From Parasphingorhabdus marina DSM 22363 (GTDB lineage Bacteria; Pseudomonadota; Alphaproteobacteria; Sphingomonadales; Sphingomonadaceae), in NCBI RefSeq assembly GCF_900128895.1, contig NZ_FSQW01000001.1:744001-808000 (forward strand): a stretch of DNA of 64,000 bases. Direction: 5' to 3'. The notes below the pieces were generated by a model, which did not search any database, had not been told where the DNA came from, and was given only the letters and a program-made list of their open reading frames with translations. How positions within the stretch are numbered: the first letter of the stretch is position 1; every line of letters begins with the position of its first letter. Positions 45,888 to 56,363 of the stretch are shown in pieces. The position numbers were made by a program, and so were the translations under genes.

Positions 45888-47281
45888 CCCGGCCGGATTT
45901 CCTTGAGAAGCGTCCAGCTCGTCCAAAGCAGCATTGCCGCACCCAGCGCTGAGGACAGGAGCATGGCAACGGCCGCGCCGGTGGCGGCATAGCCTGGGAG
46001 CAGGACGGCCAGCAAACCGAGCAAAACCAGCAGCGAGAACAGGCGGAGCAGAAAGGCCGCACCTGCGCGATCGGATGCCTGGATCAGGGGCTCGAGGCCA
46101 ACGCCGACCAGATTGATGATCGTCGCGGCTGCGAGCAGCAGGAGCAGCGGGTAGGCAGCCAGATATTCTGATCCCGACATCAGATGGATGAGCGGCTGTC
46201 CCAGCAGCACAAGCACCAGAAACATGCTGATTCCGGCGATGGCCGAAATCCGAAGAGACCTGAAAAACAGCCGGGAAAGATCATCAAAATTTTTCTGGCC
46301 ATATAGCCGGGACAGTTCGGCAAATATCGGTCTGGCGAAAATCTCGGTGAGGCGATTGATACTGTTTGCCAGCTGATCGGCGAGCCTGAACAGCCCGGCC
46401 GCGACGGCACCGACGAACAGGCCGACAATGATGACGACGAATCGCTCCCGGATCACATTGAGCAAATGGGAAAGATTGGTTGCGAGGAGAAACCGGAAGA
46501 ACAGCGACCGGGTTGGCATCTCCGCCGCTGGCTGTTGTGACAATTGTGCCGGGAGGTGTCCGTCCGGATTGCTGCCCCTGCGCCAGACCAGCAGCCACAG
46601 GATCAGAGCACAGACAAGCTCGGATACGCCCCATACGATCAGAAATCCCATCATCGTCGGCGCAGTCAAAACCAGCACAATGGCCCCCGCCATGCGCACG
46701 ACAGGGATCGCAACATCGCCAATCGCTCCATCCCGGAAACGGTCTTGCGCCCGCAATATTCCGGTCGGGGTTGAGCGAACCGCGAACAGAAGGATCAGCG
46801 TATAAGTTAACAGCCCGGACTGGATATCCGGCTCCAGTCCGAACTGCCTGGCTAGCGGCGGCAGCAGGAACCACATCAGGACGCAGGCGAGAAGTCCGCC
46901 ACCGGCTTCCACAAAGAACCCGCGTCTGGCAATGCGCCGAAACCCGTTGCGGTCGCCCCCGATCAGCAAAGGCGTGCCAAATTGCACGATCGCCTGCCAG
47001 GTCTGGACCCGGAAAAAGGCGGCAACGATCTGGCCGGTGCTGACGATCAGAATGAAGGTCCCGAACCCCGCAACGCCAAGTGACCGCGTGACGACGGCGA
47101 GATAGAACAGGCTCAGAATGGCGCTGACGCCCTTGCTGGAAAAGAGCCAGGCGCTGTTGCGGAAAACGCGGACCAGCGAGTCTTCGCTTGTTTTCCAGCT
47201 GTTCAGGAAATTTCTGGCCAAACCCCGGTTCAACCCCGCTTTTCTGTTGCTTCGGACATCGGGGATTTGGCTAACCGGCAA
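45875..47281 (-). CDS. Oligosaccharide flippase / lipopolysaccharide biosynthesis membrane protein
   Basis: A protein of up to 468 residues with roughly 12-14 membrane helices in the MATE/MOP polysaccharide-transporter pattern (WLFSSKGVSAILSLFYLAVV, then RSLGVAGFGTFILIVS). Such proteins flip lipid-linked sugar units across the inner membrane. The start is uncertain: the longest frame begins at TTG 47281 without a ribosome-binding site, and several internal TTG codons would also do. It diverges from the nucleotidyltransferase gene, which suggests a two-gene surface polysaccharide locus. Confidence 0.82.
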   Translation of the reverse strand: MPVSQIPDVRSNRKAGLNRGLARNFLNSWKTSEDSLVRVFRNSAWLFSSKGVSAILSLFYLAVVTRSLGVAGFGTFILIVSTGQIVAAFFRVQTWQAIVQFGTPLLIGGDRNGFRRIARRGFFVEAGGGLLACVLMWFLLPPLARQFGLEPDIQSGLLTYTLILLFAVRSTPTGILRAQDRFRDGAIGDVAIPVVRMAGAIVLVLTAPTMMGFLIVWGVSELVCALILWLLVWRRGSNPDGHLPAQLSQQPAAEMPTRSLFFRFLLATNLSHLLNVIRERFVVIIVGLFVGAVAAGLFRLADQLANSINRLTEIFARPIFAELSRLYGQKNFDDLSRLFFRSLRISAIAGISMFLVLVLLGQPLIHLMSGSEYLAAYPLLLLLAAATIINLVGVGLEPLIQASDRAGAAFLLRLFSLLVLLGLLAVLLPGYAATGAAVAMLLSSALGAAMLLWTSWTLLKEIRPGQSA

Positions 47282-47378
47282 CCAGTGCTATGGCAATCAT
47301 ATTCCGCTGACGGGAAATTTTCCGGTTGCGATCGCAATCAGGGTTGATCTTTTCCCGGACCTGGCGAAAGGAACTGAA

Positions 47379-48188
47379 ATGCAAGAGAAATTCGATGTCA
47401 TATTGCTGGCGGCGCAACGGACCGGTGTGGTCAATCCGCTGGCGGTCGCTCATGGCGTGAGCCACAAATGCCTGATCCCGATTGCTGGTGAACAGCTCAT
47501 TTCCCGGACGCTGAAAACCGTCACCTCCCATCCGGGATGCCGGGCGGTCCATATATTGATCGAACCGGACGGACGGGAATCGGTGGAACCCGTGGCCATG
47601 AAATATGCGCGGGAAGACTTGCCGATCCATTTTATCGCATCCGACTCCAGCATTGCGGAAAGTGTCATTCTGGGCTGTCAGAACGGCACCGCACCATTCA
47701 TTGTCACCACTGCCGACAATGTGCTCGTCAAGCATGAGACATTCGACAAGGTGTTGGCGGCGCTGAATGGCGGCGCAGATGCCGTCGCAGGGCTGGCGAA
47801 CCGGAATGATATTCGCGCGATTCATCCGAAGGCGCAGGGCGGATATTATGAATTTCGCGATCATGGCTATGCCAATTGCAACATGTACGGGATCGCCGGG
47901 ATGCATGCTTTGAAGGCTGCAGAGATATTTCGGGAGGGGGGCCAGTTCATGAAAAATCCGAAACGGCTGATCAACGCCTTTGGCCTGTTCAACATCTTGC
48001 TCATGCGGTTCCGGCTGGTCACGATAGACGGAGCGTTCAGGCGCATGTCAAAACGGTTCGGTATCACCATGCGCCGGGTGCCATTGACCGATGGTACACA
48101 GGCGATTGATGTCGATAATGACCGCACCTACCGGATCGTCGAAGCGGTCCTGAACGGTAATGTTGACAGCCTCGTTATAGAGGACTGA
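47379..48188 (+). CDS. MobA-like NTP transferase-domain protein
   Basis: A 269-residue nucleotidyltransferase-like protein. The opening is MQEKFDVILLAAQRTGVVN, the usual place of the glycine-rich nucleotide loop, followed by SHKCLIPIAGEQLISRTL and PFIVTTADNVLVKH, where the metal Asp of the GT-A fold is expected. Family members attach a nucleotide to a sugar, alcohol phosphate or cofactor. AAAGGA precedes ATG 47379; the long open frame upstream is antisense to the flippase gene. Placement next to the flippase suggests cell-surface or lipid head-group work. Confidence 0.75.
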   Translation: MQEKFDVILLAAQRTGVVNPLAVAHGVSHKCLIPIAGEQLISRTLKTVTSHPGCRAVHILIEPDGRESVEPVAMKYAREDLPIHFIASDSSIAESVILGCQNGTAPFIVTTADNVLVKHETFDKVLAALNGGADAVAGLANRNDIRAIHPKAQGGYYEFRDHGYANCNMYGIAGMHALKAAEIFREGGQFMKNPKRLINAFGLFNILLMRFRLVTIDGAFRRMSKRFGITMRRVPLTDGTQAIDVDNDRTYRIVEAVLNGNVDSLVIED

Positions 48189-48329
48189 CAATCCCCCAAT
48201 TTCCGGGCCGGTACGGCCAAAAGCACTAGTATTCAGGCATTGAAATCACTGCAAAACCGGCTATGAAAGACTGAATTCAAGCAATTTTCCGCCGATTCCG
48301 GCGCGCGGGTCAAAACAAGAGACAGGCAC

Positions 48330-49112
48330 ATGGCAACTTTCACGCTCCCGAAGAACAGCAAGATCCGCAAGACCGGAGAAGTGCACGAAGCGCTGACCGG
48401 CGGCAAGACACGGTCGTTCAAGGTCTATCGCTATGATCCCGACAGCGGAGAGAACCCGCGCTACGACACGTTCAAGATAGATACCGAAGATTGTGGACCG
48501 ATGGTGCTGGATGCGCTGATCAAGATGAAGTCGGAACAGGACGCGACCCTGACCTTCCGCCGGTCCTGTCGCGAAGGCATTTGCGGTTCCTGTGCGATGA
48601 ACATTGACGGGAAAAATGGCCTCGCCTGCACCACGGCGATTGAAGATTGCGGCAAGGAAGTGAAGATCACGCCGCTGCCACATATGGAGGTTGTGAAAGA
48701 TCTGGTGCCGGACTTCACGCATTTCTATGCGCAATATGCATCCATCCAGCCCTGGTTGAAAACCGTGACGCCGACGCCTTCCGGCAAGGAACGGCTGCAA
48801 TCTCCGGAAGACCGGGCGAAGCTGGACGGATTGTACGAGTGCATCCTGTGCGCCTGCTGCCAGACCAGTTGCCCGAGCTACTGGTGGAACAGCGACAAGT
48901 TCCTGGGCCCCGCGATCCTGTTGCAAGCCTATCGCTGGCTGGCCGACAGCCGGGACGAAATGACCGGCGAGCGCCTTGACGAGCTGGAAGATCCGTTCCG
49001 TCTCTACCGTTGTCACACGATCATGAACTGCGCCAATGCCTGCCCGAAAGGTCTGTCGCCGGCCAAGGCGATTGCCGAGATCAAGAAGATGACCGCCGCG
49101 CGCGAAATCTGA
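48330..49112 (+). CDS. sdhB: Succinate dehydrogenase iron-sulfur subunit
   Basis: A 260-residue SdhB carrying three iron-sulfur clusters that pass electrons from SdhA to quinone. The [2Fe-2S] ligands are Cys80, 85, 88 and 100 (CREGICGSC); the [4Fe-4S] and [3Fe-4S] ligands lie in [11 protein letters not shown] (171-181) and [12 protein letters not shown] (228-238). It belongs to the TCA cycle and respiratory chain at the inner membrane. The sdhC, sdhD and sdhA genes are not immediately upstream, where the gap to the previous gene is 141 bases, so they must be elsewhere. Confidence 0.97.
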   Translation: MATFTLPKNSKIRKTGEVHEALTGGKTRSFKVYRYDPDSGENPRYDTFKIDTEDCGPMVLDALIKMKSEQDATLTFRRSCREGICGSCAMNIDGKNGLACTTAIEDCGKEVKITPLPHMEVVKDLVPDFTHFYAQYASIQPWLKTVTPTPSGKERLQSPEDRAKLDGLYECILCACCQTSCPSYWWNSDKFLGPAILLQAYRWLADSRDEMTGERLDELEDPFRLYRCHTIMNCANACPKGLSPAKAIAEIKKMTAAREI

Positions 49113-49130
49113 TCTGGTCCGGACCGACTC

Positions 49131-49613
49131 GTGGCGGACGAAGAACACGAATTTTTTACGAGCAACCCCGACCCGGACCATCCGGGCTGGTATCAGTGGG
49201 TGCTCAACGATCCTGATTGTTACAACAGCTTCCTCGGCCCGATGATCATTCGTCGAGGCGGCGACGGGCTCGGCGAGGATATCGGGCGCGTCCGGATGTT
49301 CCCCGAGCGCCGGCACCGGAATCTCGGCGATGTTGTTCATGGCGGGACGATGATGGGATTTATCGATTGCGCGCTGTTCGCCGCGATGCGGGTGCTTGAA
49401 CTGGGGCCGTCCGGTCCGGCCGTGACCATGGAGCTGCAGACGCACTTTATTGGTGCGGCCCGCATGGACCAGCCGCTTGAGGCGCAGGTGGAAATTGCCC
49501 GGGAAACCCGCAAGTTCCTGTTCATGCGCGGGCTGGTTGTCCAGGGGAAAAAGGGGGACAGCAATGTCGCCTCGTGGACAGCGATCGTCAAAAAAGCCCC
49601 CCAGACCAAATGA
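49131..49613 (+). CDS. PaaI-family hotdog thioesterase
   Basis: A 160-residue single hotdog domain protein. The core motif VVHGGTMMGFIDCALFAAM is that of PaaI-type acyl-CoA thioesterases, and THFIGAARMD follows as usual. Translation starts at GTG 49131, 18 bases after sdhB, with no strong ribosome-binding site. Its stop overlaps the zapE start (ATGA), so all three genes probably share a transcript. Substrate unknown. Confidence 0.88.
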   Translation: MADEEHEFFTSNPDPDHPGWYQWVLNDPDCYNSFLGPMIIRRGGDGLGEDIGRVRMFPERRHRNLGDVVHGGTMMGFIDCALFAAMRVLELGPSGPAVTMELQTHFIGAARMDQPLEAQVEIARETRKFLFMRGLVVQGKKGDSNVASWTAIVKKAPQTK

Positions 49614-50740
49614 GCAGATTCTATCAGCGTTATCAGGAGCTGATTGCGCAGGGCGAACTGAAACCGGATGCCGATCAGGATGGTTGTGCGCAGCGGCTGG
49701 CGCAGTTGCAGGAAGAACTGGAAGCGGTACCGCCGCGGGGCAGCATCTTGTGGCGCGCCCTGCGGAAAAAGGCGCCCTCGCCCAAGGGCGTCTACATGTG
49801 GGGCGGGGTTGGCCGGGGCAAGTCGATGCTCATGGACCTGTTCTACGAAAATCTCGAGATCAATCACAAGACGCGGGCCCATTTTCACGAGTTCATGCTG
49901 CGGGTGCACGACATGATGCGGGCCTGGCGCGACAAGGATCCCGGGGACCCGATTCCAAAGGTGGCGCGCGACCTGGCGCAGGAGGGGCGCTGTTTCTGTT
50001 TCGACGAAATGGTCGTCAACAACATGGCGGACGCGGCGATCATGTCACGGCTTTTTACCTCCCTGATGGATCAGGGCGTCACCATCGTCACGACATCCAA
50101 CCGTCACCCCGATGAGCTCTACAAGGATGGCCTCAACCGGGAATTGTTCCTGCCCTTCATTGATCTGGTCAAGGAGCGGCTGGATGTCATCTCGCTCAAC
50201 GGGCCGACCGACTATCGCCGGGAACGGCTGGGCGGTGTTGATCTGTGGCATGTCCCAAATGGCGAGGTGGCGACTGCGGCCTTGCGTGATGCCTTTTTCC
50301 GGCTCACCGACTATTCGCCGGATGATGCGGAACATGTGCCGTCGGAAGAGCTGGATATTGTGGGCGGCCGGACCATGCATGTGCCGAAAGCGCTCAAGGG
50401 CGTGGCGGTCTTTTCGTTCAAGCGACTCTGTGCAGATGCCCGGGGCGCGCCGGATTATCTGTCGATCGCCCGTCATTATCACACGGTATTTGTTGTCGGC
50501 ATTCCGCAATTGTCGAAAGAATATCGCAACGAGGCGGCGCGTTTTGTCACGCTGATCGATGCGTTGTACGAATATCGGGTCAAACTGCTGGCCAGCGCGG
50601 ATGCCGAACCCGATGCGCTATATGTCGAGGGTGACGGGTCTTTTGAATTTGAACGGACGGCTTCCCGGCTGATCGAGATGCAGTCGGATGACTATCTGGC
50701 ACTGGGGCACGGATCGATGGAGCCTGCTAGAGCAGACTGA
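49610..50740 (+). CDS. zapE: Cell division protein ZapE / AFG1-family ATPase
   Basis: A 376-residue AFG1-like ATPase. Walker A is GVGRGKSMLMDLF near residue 67, Walker B CFDEMVV, and the family segments ARAHFHEFMLRVHD and TSNRHPDELYKDGLNRELF are present. ZapE in enterobacteria modulates the Z-ring; the eukaryotic relative Afg1 works in mitochondrial protein quality control. ATG 49610 overlaps the thioesterase stop. It ends by overlapping the phosphotransferase gene by 14 bases, tail to tail. Confidence 0.94.
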   Translation: MSRFYQRYQELIAQGELKPDADQDGCAQRLAQLQEELEAVPPRGSILWRALRKKAPSPKGVYMWGGVGRGKSMLMDLFYENLEINHKTRAHFHEFMLRVHDMMRAWRDKDPGDPIPKVARDLAQEGRCFCFDEMVVNNMADAAIMSRLFTSLMDQGVTIVTTSNRHPDELYKDGLNRELFLPFIDLVKERLDVISLNGPTDYRRERLGGVDLWHVPNGEVATAALRDAFFRLTDYSPDDAEHVPSEELDIVGGRTMHVPKALKGVAVFSFKRLCADARGAPDYLSIARHYHTVFVVGIPQLSKEYRNEAARFVTLIDALYEYRVKLLASADAEPDALYVEGDGSFEFERTASRLIEMQSDDYLALGHGSMEPARAD

Positions 50741-51791
50741 GACTGTCGAGATCCATCGCCATCTGCGCCGGTCGCTCAGCCATCGCCGCGAACATCGCAT
50801 CCCCGCGGTCAGTCTGTTCGACATGCAGCGACGCATTGATCGCCATGACAAAGCCGGAAAAGGCATGGCGGCGGTATTCGGCCCAGAAGGGTTCGAAATC
50901 TGGTGCGGGTGCCGCACTGGCAGAGCGGCGGGCCAGATAATCCTGCACCAGCCGTTCCTCATGTTCCCGGCGTTGTGCCGGATCGGCAAAACTGGTCCCG
51001 ATCATATAGGCGACATCATTGGCCGGGTTGCCCAGGGTACAGGTCTGCCAGTCAACCAGCGCCGCCAGCTTCCCGTCAGCATGGAACAGGATGTTGTCGA
51101 GCCGCATGTCGCCGTGGGTGATTGTCTGTTCCAGCGGCTCGCGGGCAATGTAGCTCCCCATATGGTCCACCAGCTCTTGCCCAAGATCGAGCACCTCGGC
51201 CGACAACAGCTGACTGAACCGTTCGCGAAAAACGGGATATCCGTTGATCAGCGTATTCTTTGAAAACTCCCCGTTCGCTTGCGCATGATGCAGCCAGCTC
51301 AGATCTGCAAATCCGGCTTCCGGGCGGTAGCTGTGCAGGGCCGCGGCCTGTTCGAGTGTGGTTTCGACCTGGGTTAGCGACGCTCCCGCCAGTTGATCGC
51401 CCTGACTGGCCGGCGCCATATCCTCCAGCATCAGGACAAATTCCTGCTCATTGCCGGCAATATCCGCATGATAGCATCGCGGGCAGGCTACGCCCGCACT
51501 GTTCGCGGCGTCCCGGTACCAGCCGGTTTCCATATCATAGAGGTGGAAGATTGCGGCGGCGTTGCGGCTGACCGGATCGGCGCTGGGGCATTTGGCGATG
51601 AAGGTTTCGGGGCGGCTGGCCTCGTCCGGACCTTCGGCCCAGCTGCAGGTGAAACGGTAGCTGTCGCAGACCTGACCGGTCCCGACCGGCTCGTGATCCA
51701 GGGTCCGCAACGATCCGAGAGACTGACCGAACACCTGTTCGACAAAGCCTTTTTCAAATTCTTCGGGACGAAGGGGAAAGTTCCGGCTCAT
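50727..51791 (-). CDS. Phosphotransferase (APH / ecdysteroid-kinase-like)
   Basis: A 354-residue protein-kinase-fold phosphotransferase. The catalytic Brenner motif is THGDMRLDNIL near residue 222, followed by the metal motif LVDWQTC. The substrate of such proteins cannot be read from sequence; acyl-CoA-linked and antibiotic substrates are known for relatives. Its ATG at 51791 overlaps the stop of the hypothetical gene upstream (ATGA), so they form a coupled pair. Confidence 0.87.
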   Translation of the reverse strand: MSRNFPLRPEEFEKGFVEQVFGQSLGSLRTLDHEPVGTGQVCDSYRFTCSWAEGPDEASRPETFIAKCPSADPVSRNAAAIFHLYDMETGWYRDAANSAGVACPRCYHADIAGNEQEFVLMLEDMAPASQGDQLAGASLTQVETTLEQAAALHSYRPEAGFADLSWLHHAQANGEFSKNTLINGYPVFRERFSQLLSAEVLDLGQELVDHMGSYIAREPLEQTITHGDMRLDNILFHADGKLAALVDWQTCTLGNPANDVAYMIGTSFADPAQRREHEERLVQDYLARRSASAAPAPDFEPFWAEYRRHAFSGFVMAINASLHVEQTDRGDAMFAAMAERPAQMAMDLDSLSLL

Positions 51792-52888
51792 GATGCGGGA
51801 TCCAGGACGCCTTGCAAACCGCTCGACTTGTGCGGGCCAACGAACAATTGCTCGACAATGCCAACCCCCTGAAACTCACCCGTATCGGTGGTGAGCACGG
51901 CATCGCTGAGTGCCTGAATATGGAGGTAGAGCATGTCCGGGTCCGGCACATGACCGAGATCAATCACGTCATGGGCGGTTGCAAGATCGCCATGGTCCAT
52001 GCCGTGCCCCCATTCCGGATGCATGTAGCCGAGGCCGGACATGTAGAAGGTCCGCGCGGCATCGCCGGTGCGGGGCGTGATCGACAGCGACCCGTTTCCG
52101 GTATCGAGGCGCACATTCCGGATCCGTCGGGTGCCGGCATGATAGTCGAGATCAATCTCCGGCGGCTCAAATTCCCGCGCTCCGGATCCGATGGCATCAA
52201 CCACGCCGCGCCGGTTCCAGGGCAGGCCCTCGCCGTCGTCATTGCTGTGGAAGAAACAGGCATGGTCATCGAAATTCAGCGGCGTCCAAAGCCACCAGAA
52301 TTGCGGCAGTGATCCCATCGGCGGAGGCTGGGATTCGGGCGCGCCAACCGGTCTTATGCCCCAGCTGCGATCGCGGGTGCCGCGATGACTGGCGGGGTCG
52401 AGAGACAAGGACTCGCCATCGACGGAGAGGGTGCCGGACCAACCGCCATTCTGGGTCAGACGGGTATAATCCATCAGCATGCGCGGCCCGTCGCGGCGGA
52501 TGAAGCGGGGTTCCTCGATCGGATGATGGCGCGCCTGAAACCGGATATCGGCGCGGAGCGGACTGTCATTGTCGCTGATGACCAGCCGCAGGCTCTGCAA
52601 TGGTTCGACAATCTCTAGCCGGATCGGACCGACTTCGAGGTCGAGTCGCTCGCTGCCCATCCGCTTCGATGCGCGCAGATTATACTGTTTGTCGCCGATC
52701 GACACGCAAAAGGCCGCATCCATGATGTTGAGCTGGGGGTAGACGCCGAGGGCTGCGGCGAAAAACAGGCTGCCGTCCGCGCTGTAGCCATTGAAGAAAT
52801 AGCGGTCGTAAAAGTTCCGGTTGTCCCCGGAAACCGCCATGGGTTCGGGGGTCTGGTGCAGCGGATAGTCATCGCCCTTTGTCAGCAT
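51788..52888 (-). CDS. Hypothetical protein, DUF7064/DUF7065-like, 366 aa
   Basis: A beta-rich protein without signal or membrane segment. The RGTRDRSWGIRPVG segment (near residue 170) and FFAAALGVYPQ near the start resemble a lipocalin-like group annotated as hydroxyneurosporene-synthase-like or DUF7064/DUF7065; I am not certain. In relatives this type often accompanies an APH-like phosphotransferase, as here, which suggests that the two act on the same molecule. ATG 52888 has GAGAGG upstream. Function unknown. Confidence 0.7.
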   Translation of the reverse strand: MLTKGDDYPLHQTPEPMAVSGDNRNFYDRYFFNGYSADGSLFFAAALGVYPQLNIMDAAFCVSIGDKQYNLRASKRMGSERLDLEVGPIRLEIVEPLQSLRLVISDNDSPLRADIRFQARHHPIEEPRFIRRDGPRMLMDYTRLTQNGGWSGTLSVDGESLSLDPASHRGTRDRSWGIRPVGAPESQPPPMGSLPQFWWLWTPLNFDDHACFFHSNDDGEGLPWNRRGVVDAIGSGAREFEPPEIDLDYHAGTRRIRNVRLDTGNGSLSITPRTGDAARTFYMSGLGYMHPEWGHGMDHGDLATAHDVIDLGHVPDPDMLYLHIQALSDAVLTTDTGEFQGVGIVEQLFVGPHKSSGLQGVLDPAS

Positions 52889-53082
52889 GCCGGTAATCCT
52901 CTCGCCTTGTGTTTTGCGGCATCATGCCTGCCCGAAAAAGCCATTGCAAAGCAAAAGATTGGACCGGCTGGACGCTAGAACAGAGATATCAGCAGCACCA
53001 TAATTGCTACTGCAAACTATTAGCAAAGATAGGTCGGGAATCCGGGCTTTAGGCGGTTGAAATTGCCTGTGGATAAGCCTAA

Positions 53083-54368
<1,286 letters not shown>

Positions 54369-54387
54369 ATCCTTCGAGGGAGCGGAA

Positions 54388-54489
54388 ATGAGCATATTCT
54401 TTGATAGGAGCAACGAGGCTCACACCCATGGAATGACGGGAAATGCGATTTTGTCCAATCTAAAGCAATCATCGCCAACCAGATCATGA
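54388..54489 (+). CDS. Small ORF, 33 aa, resembling the N-terminus of SucD
   Basis: The 33-codon frame begins MSIFFDRSNEAHTHGMTGN. The real SucD, 690 bases downstream, begins [19 protein letters not shown]. Nine of 19 residues agree without gaps, including GMTGN, and by hand count 41 of 57 bases agree. After that the match ends. The stop overlaps the start of the next gene (ATGA). It may be a decayed partial duplicate of sucD, a leader peptide that couples translation of the next gene, or chance. Confidence 0.4.
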   Translation: MSIFFDRSNEAHTHGMTGNAILSNLKQSSPTRS

Positions 54490-55082
54490 CCCTTGCGCTC
54501 CTCTTCCTCGCCCAGGCGGCCACAGCCACTCCCGCACCAGCGCCATATCCGGCGGCATCGGTGCTGGATGCCTTTGGCGACGCCTGCCGGAACATTCAGG
54601 ATATCGCGCAGGTCGAGACAGACCTCGTCGATCAGGGCTGGGCCGCCGAAATACCGCCGGCTGACAGCCCGCTCGGCAAGCTGCTCGCGATTGGCCGTGC
54701 GCAGGCGGAGCAGGTTCTCGACGGTCCCGATGACCGGATGTCCGACACCAGCGTGTTTACGAAGACCGTTAGCGGCGAACGGCTCGATATCATCCTGTCG
54801 CAGGTCGAATCCGAGGGGACGATGGTCAATGGCTGTCGGCTCTATGATGTTGACGAGACCCGGAAGATCAGTCCGGAAGACGGCGCGAAATGGATCGACC
54901 GTGCAGCAAACCGGAGCGTCGAGCGGGAGGAAATCTCGCTGACCAACTGGTCGCCGGGCTATGACACCAGCCATGACAGTTTCGAGATTTTTTACGTGCC
55001 GGAAGGCAGCCCGGTTATTGCCCTGACGCAATTTCACGGCATCGCACTGAAAGCAGATTTTGTTGGAGAAACCGAAAAATGA
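54486..55082 (+). CDS. Hypothetical secreted protein, 198 aa
   Basis: The N-terminus ([20 protein letters not shown]) looks like a short signal peptide with cleavage near residue 14. The mature part is acidic, with two Cys (GDACRNI, VNGCRLY) that could pair in the periplasm. The start overlaps the 33-codon ORF and its stop overlaps the sucD start (ATGA), so it is embedded in the TCA operon by coupling on both sides. I recognise no family; function unknown. Confidence 0.65.
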   Translation: MTLALLFLAQAATATPAPAPYPAASVLDAFGDACRNIQDIAQVETDLVDQGWAAEIPPADSPLGKLLAIGRAQAEQVLDGPDDRMSDTSVFTKTVSGERLDIILSQVESEGTMVNGCRLYDVDETRKISPEDGAKWIDRAANRSVEREEISLTNWSPGYDTSHDSFEIFYVPEGSPVIALTQFHGIALKADFVGETEK

Positions 55083-55969
55083 GCATACTCATCGACAAGA
55101 ACACCAAGGTCATCACCCAGGGGATGACCGGCAATACCGGCACGTTCCACACCGAACAGGCACTGGCCTACGGGACCCAGATGGTCGCTGGCGTGACGCC
55201 GGGCAAGGGCGGTACCGAACATCTTGGCCTGCCCAATTATGATACGGTCCACGAAGCCAAGGAAGCGACCGGCGCAACGGCGTCGGTGGTCTATGTCCCG
55301 CCGCCATTTGCCGCGGACTCCATCCTTGAAGCGATTGATGCCGAGATCGAACTGATCGTCGCGATTACCGAAGGCGTGCCGGTGCTCGACATGGTTCGCG
55401 TCAAGCGCGCGCTGCAGGGCAGCAAGTCGCGCCTGATCGGTCCCAATTGCCCCGGTGTATTGACACCTGATGAATGCAAGATCGGCATCATGCCGGGCAG
55501 CATCTTCCAGAAAGGCTCGGTTGGCGTGGTTTCCCGGTCCGGGACGCTGACTTATGAAGCGGTCCATCAGACCACGGCGGTTGGCCTCGGTCAGACCACC
55601 GCGGTGGGCATTGGCGGTGACCCGGTCAACGGCACCAATTTCATCGACGTGCTGGAACTGTTCCTTGCCGATGACGAGACCAAGTCGATGATCATGATCG
55701 GCGAAATTGGCGGCAGCGCGGAAGAAGAAGCCGCGCAGTTCCTCGCCGACGAAGCGAAAAAGGGCCGCAGCAAGCCGACCGTTGGCTTCATCGCCGGCCT
55801 GACCGCCCCTCCGGGACGCCGCATGGGCCATGCCGGCGCGATCGTTTCCGGCGGCAAGGGCGGCGCAGAAGACAAGATCGCGGCCATGGAAGCCGCCGGC
55901 ATCCGAGTCTCGCCTTCGCCGAGTGAGCTGGGCACGACACTCGACGCCATGCTGAAGGAGATGGTTTAG
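55079..55969 (+). CDS. sucD: Succinyl-CoA ligase, alpha subunit
   Basis: A 296-residue SucD, which with SucC converts succinyl-CoA to succinate and makes a nucleoside triphosphate. The CoA-binding fold begins [31 protein letters not shown] follows, and the phosphorylated His lies in [12 protein letters not shown] near residue 247. The partner gene sucC is not in the window. ATG 55079 overlaps the stop of the preceding secreted protein gene. A GIY-YIG gene and palindromes separate it from sucA. Confidence 0.97.
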   Translation: MSILIDKNTKVITQGMTGNTGTFHTEQALAYGTQMVAGVTPGKGGTEHLGLPNYDTVHEAKEATGATASVVYVPPPFAADSILEAIDAEIELIVAITEGVPVLDMVRVKRALQGSKSRLIGPNCPGVLTPDECKIGIMPGSIFQKGSVGVVSRSGTLTYEAVHQTTAVGLGQTTAVGIGGDPVNGTNFIDVLELFLADDETKSMIMIGEIGGSAEEEAAQFLADEAKKGRSKPTVGFIAGLTAPPGRRMGHAGAIVSGGKGGAEDKIAAMEAAGIRVSPSPSELGTTLDAMLKEMV

Positions 55970-55989
55970 TGCATCATGATTACTCTGTT

Positions 55990-56056
55990 CCCCGGCGCAG
56001 GCCGGGGTCCAGAATGTGCGCATCTGCCAGACTGGGGCCCGCCCTTCGGTGCGGAA
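55990..56056. repeat. REP-type hairpin pair upstream of GIY-YIG gene 1
   Basis: The first hairpin is CCCCGGC-GCAG-GCCGGGG (55990-56007), followed by TCCAG. After 20-25 bases comes CTGG and an imperfect hairpin in the opposite sense with loop CTTC (about 56037-56056). The same head-to-head plan occurs on the other side of the gene at 56364-56428. Confidence 0.75.
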
Positions 56057-56063
56057 AATTGCA

Positions 56064-56357
56064 GTGACAAAACCTGGCTATGTTTACATCATGGCCAACA
56101 AGAGAAACGGAACAATTTATCTGGGTGTTGCAAGCGATCTGCCAAAGCGCATTTATGAACACAGGAACGGTTTGATCGAGGGATTTACCCAAAAATATGG
56201 ATGCAAAATGCTGGTCTGGTTTGAACAATATGACGACTTGGAAGAGGCTCGGGCCGCAGAATTGCGCATGAAAAACTGGAACCGCCAGTGGAAGTTGAAA
56301 CGCATTGAACGGATGAACCCGGAGTGGCGGGATTTGTGGGATGAAATTGCAAGATGA
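56064..56357 (+). CDS. Small GIY-YIG nuclease-domain protein (copy 1)
   Basis: A 97-residue protein that is just one GIY-YIG domain. The two signature strands read GYVYIMA and GTIYLGV, followed by the catalytic Arg region KRIYEHR and a Glu in ARAAELRMKNW. Such UPF0213/SLX1-like proteins are presumed structure- or junction-specific DNA nucleases, but few have a known role. I place the start at GTG 56064, in the same GTGACAAAA context as copy 2; earlier in-frame codons lie in repeat sequence. It lies alone between sucD and sucA, flanked by REP-type hairpins. Confidence 0.85.
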   Translation: MTKPGYVYIMANKRNGTIYLGVASDLPKRIYEHRNGLIEGFTQKYGCKMLVWFEQYDDLEEARAAELRMKNWNRQWKLKRIERMNPEWRDLWDEIAR

Positions 56358-56363
56358 TTGGTT

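Noticed and set aside
47118-47378. An 87-residue N-terminal extension of the nucleotidyltransferase
   Set aside because: It is antisense to the start of the flippase gene, and ATG 47379 has a good ribosome-binding site.
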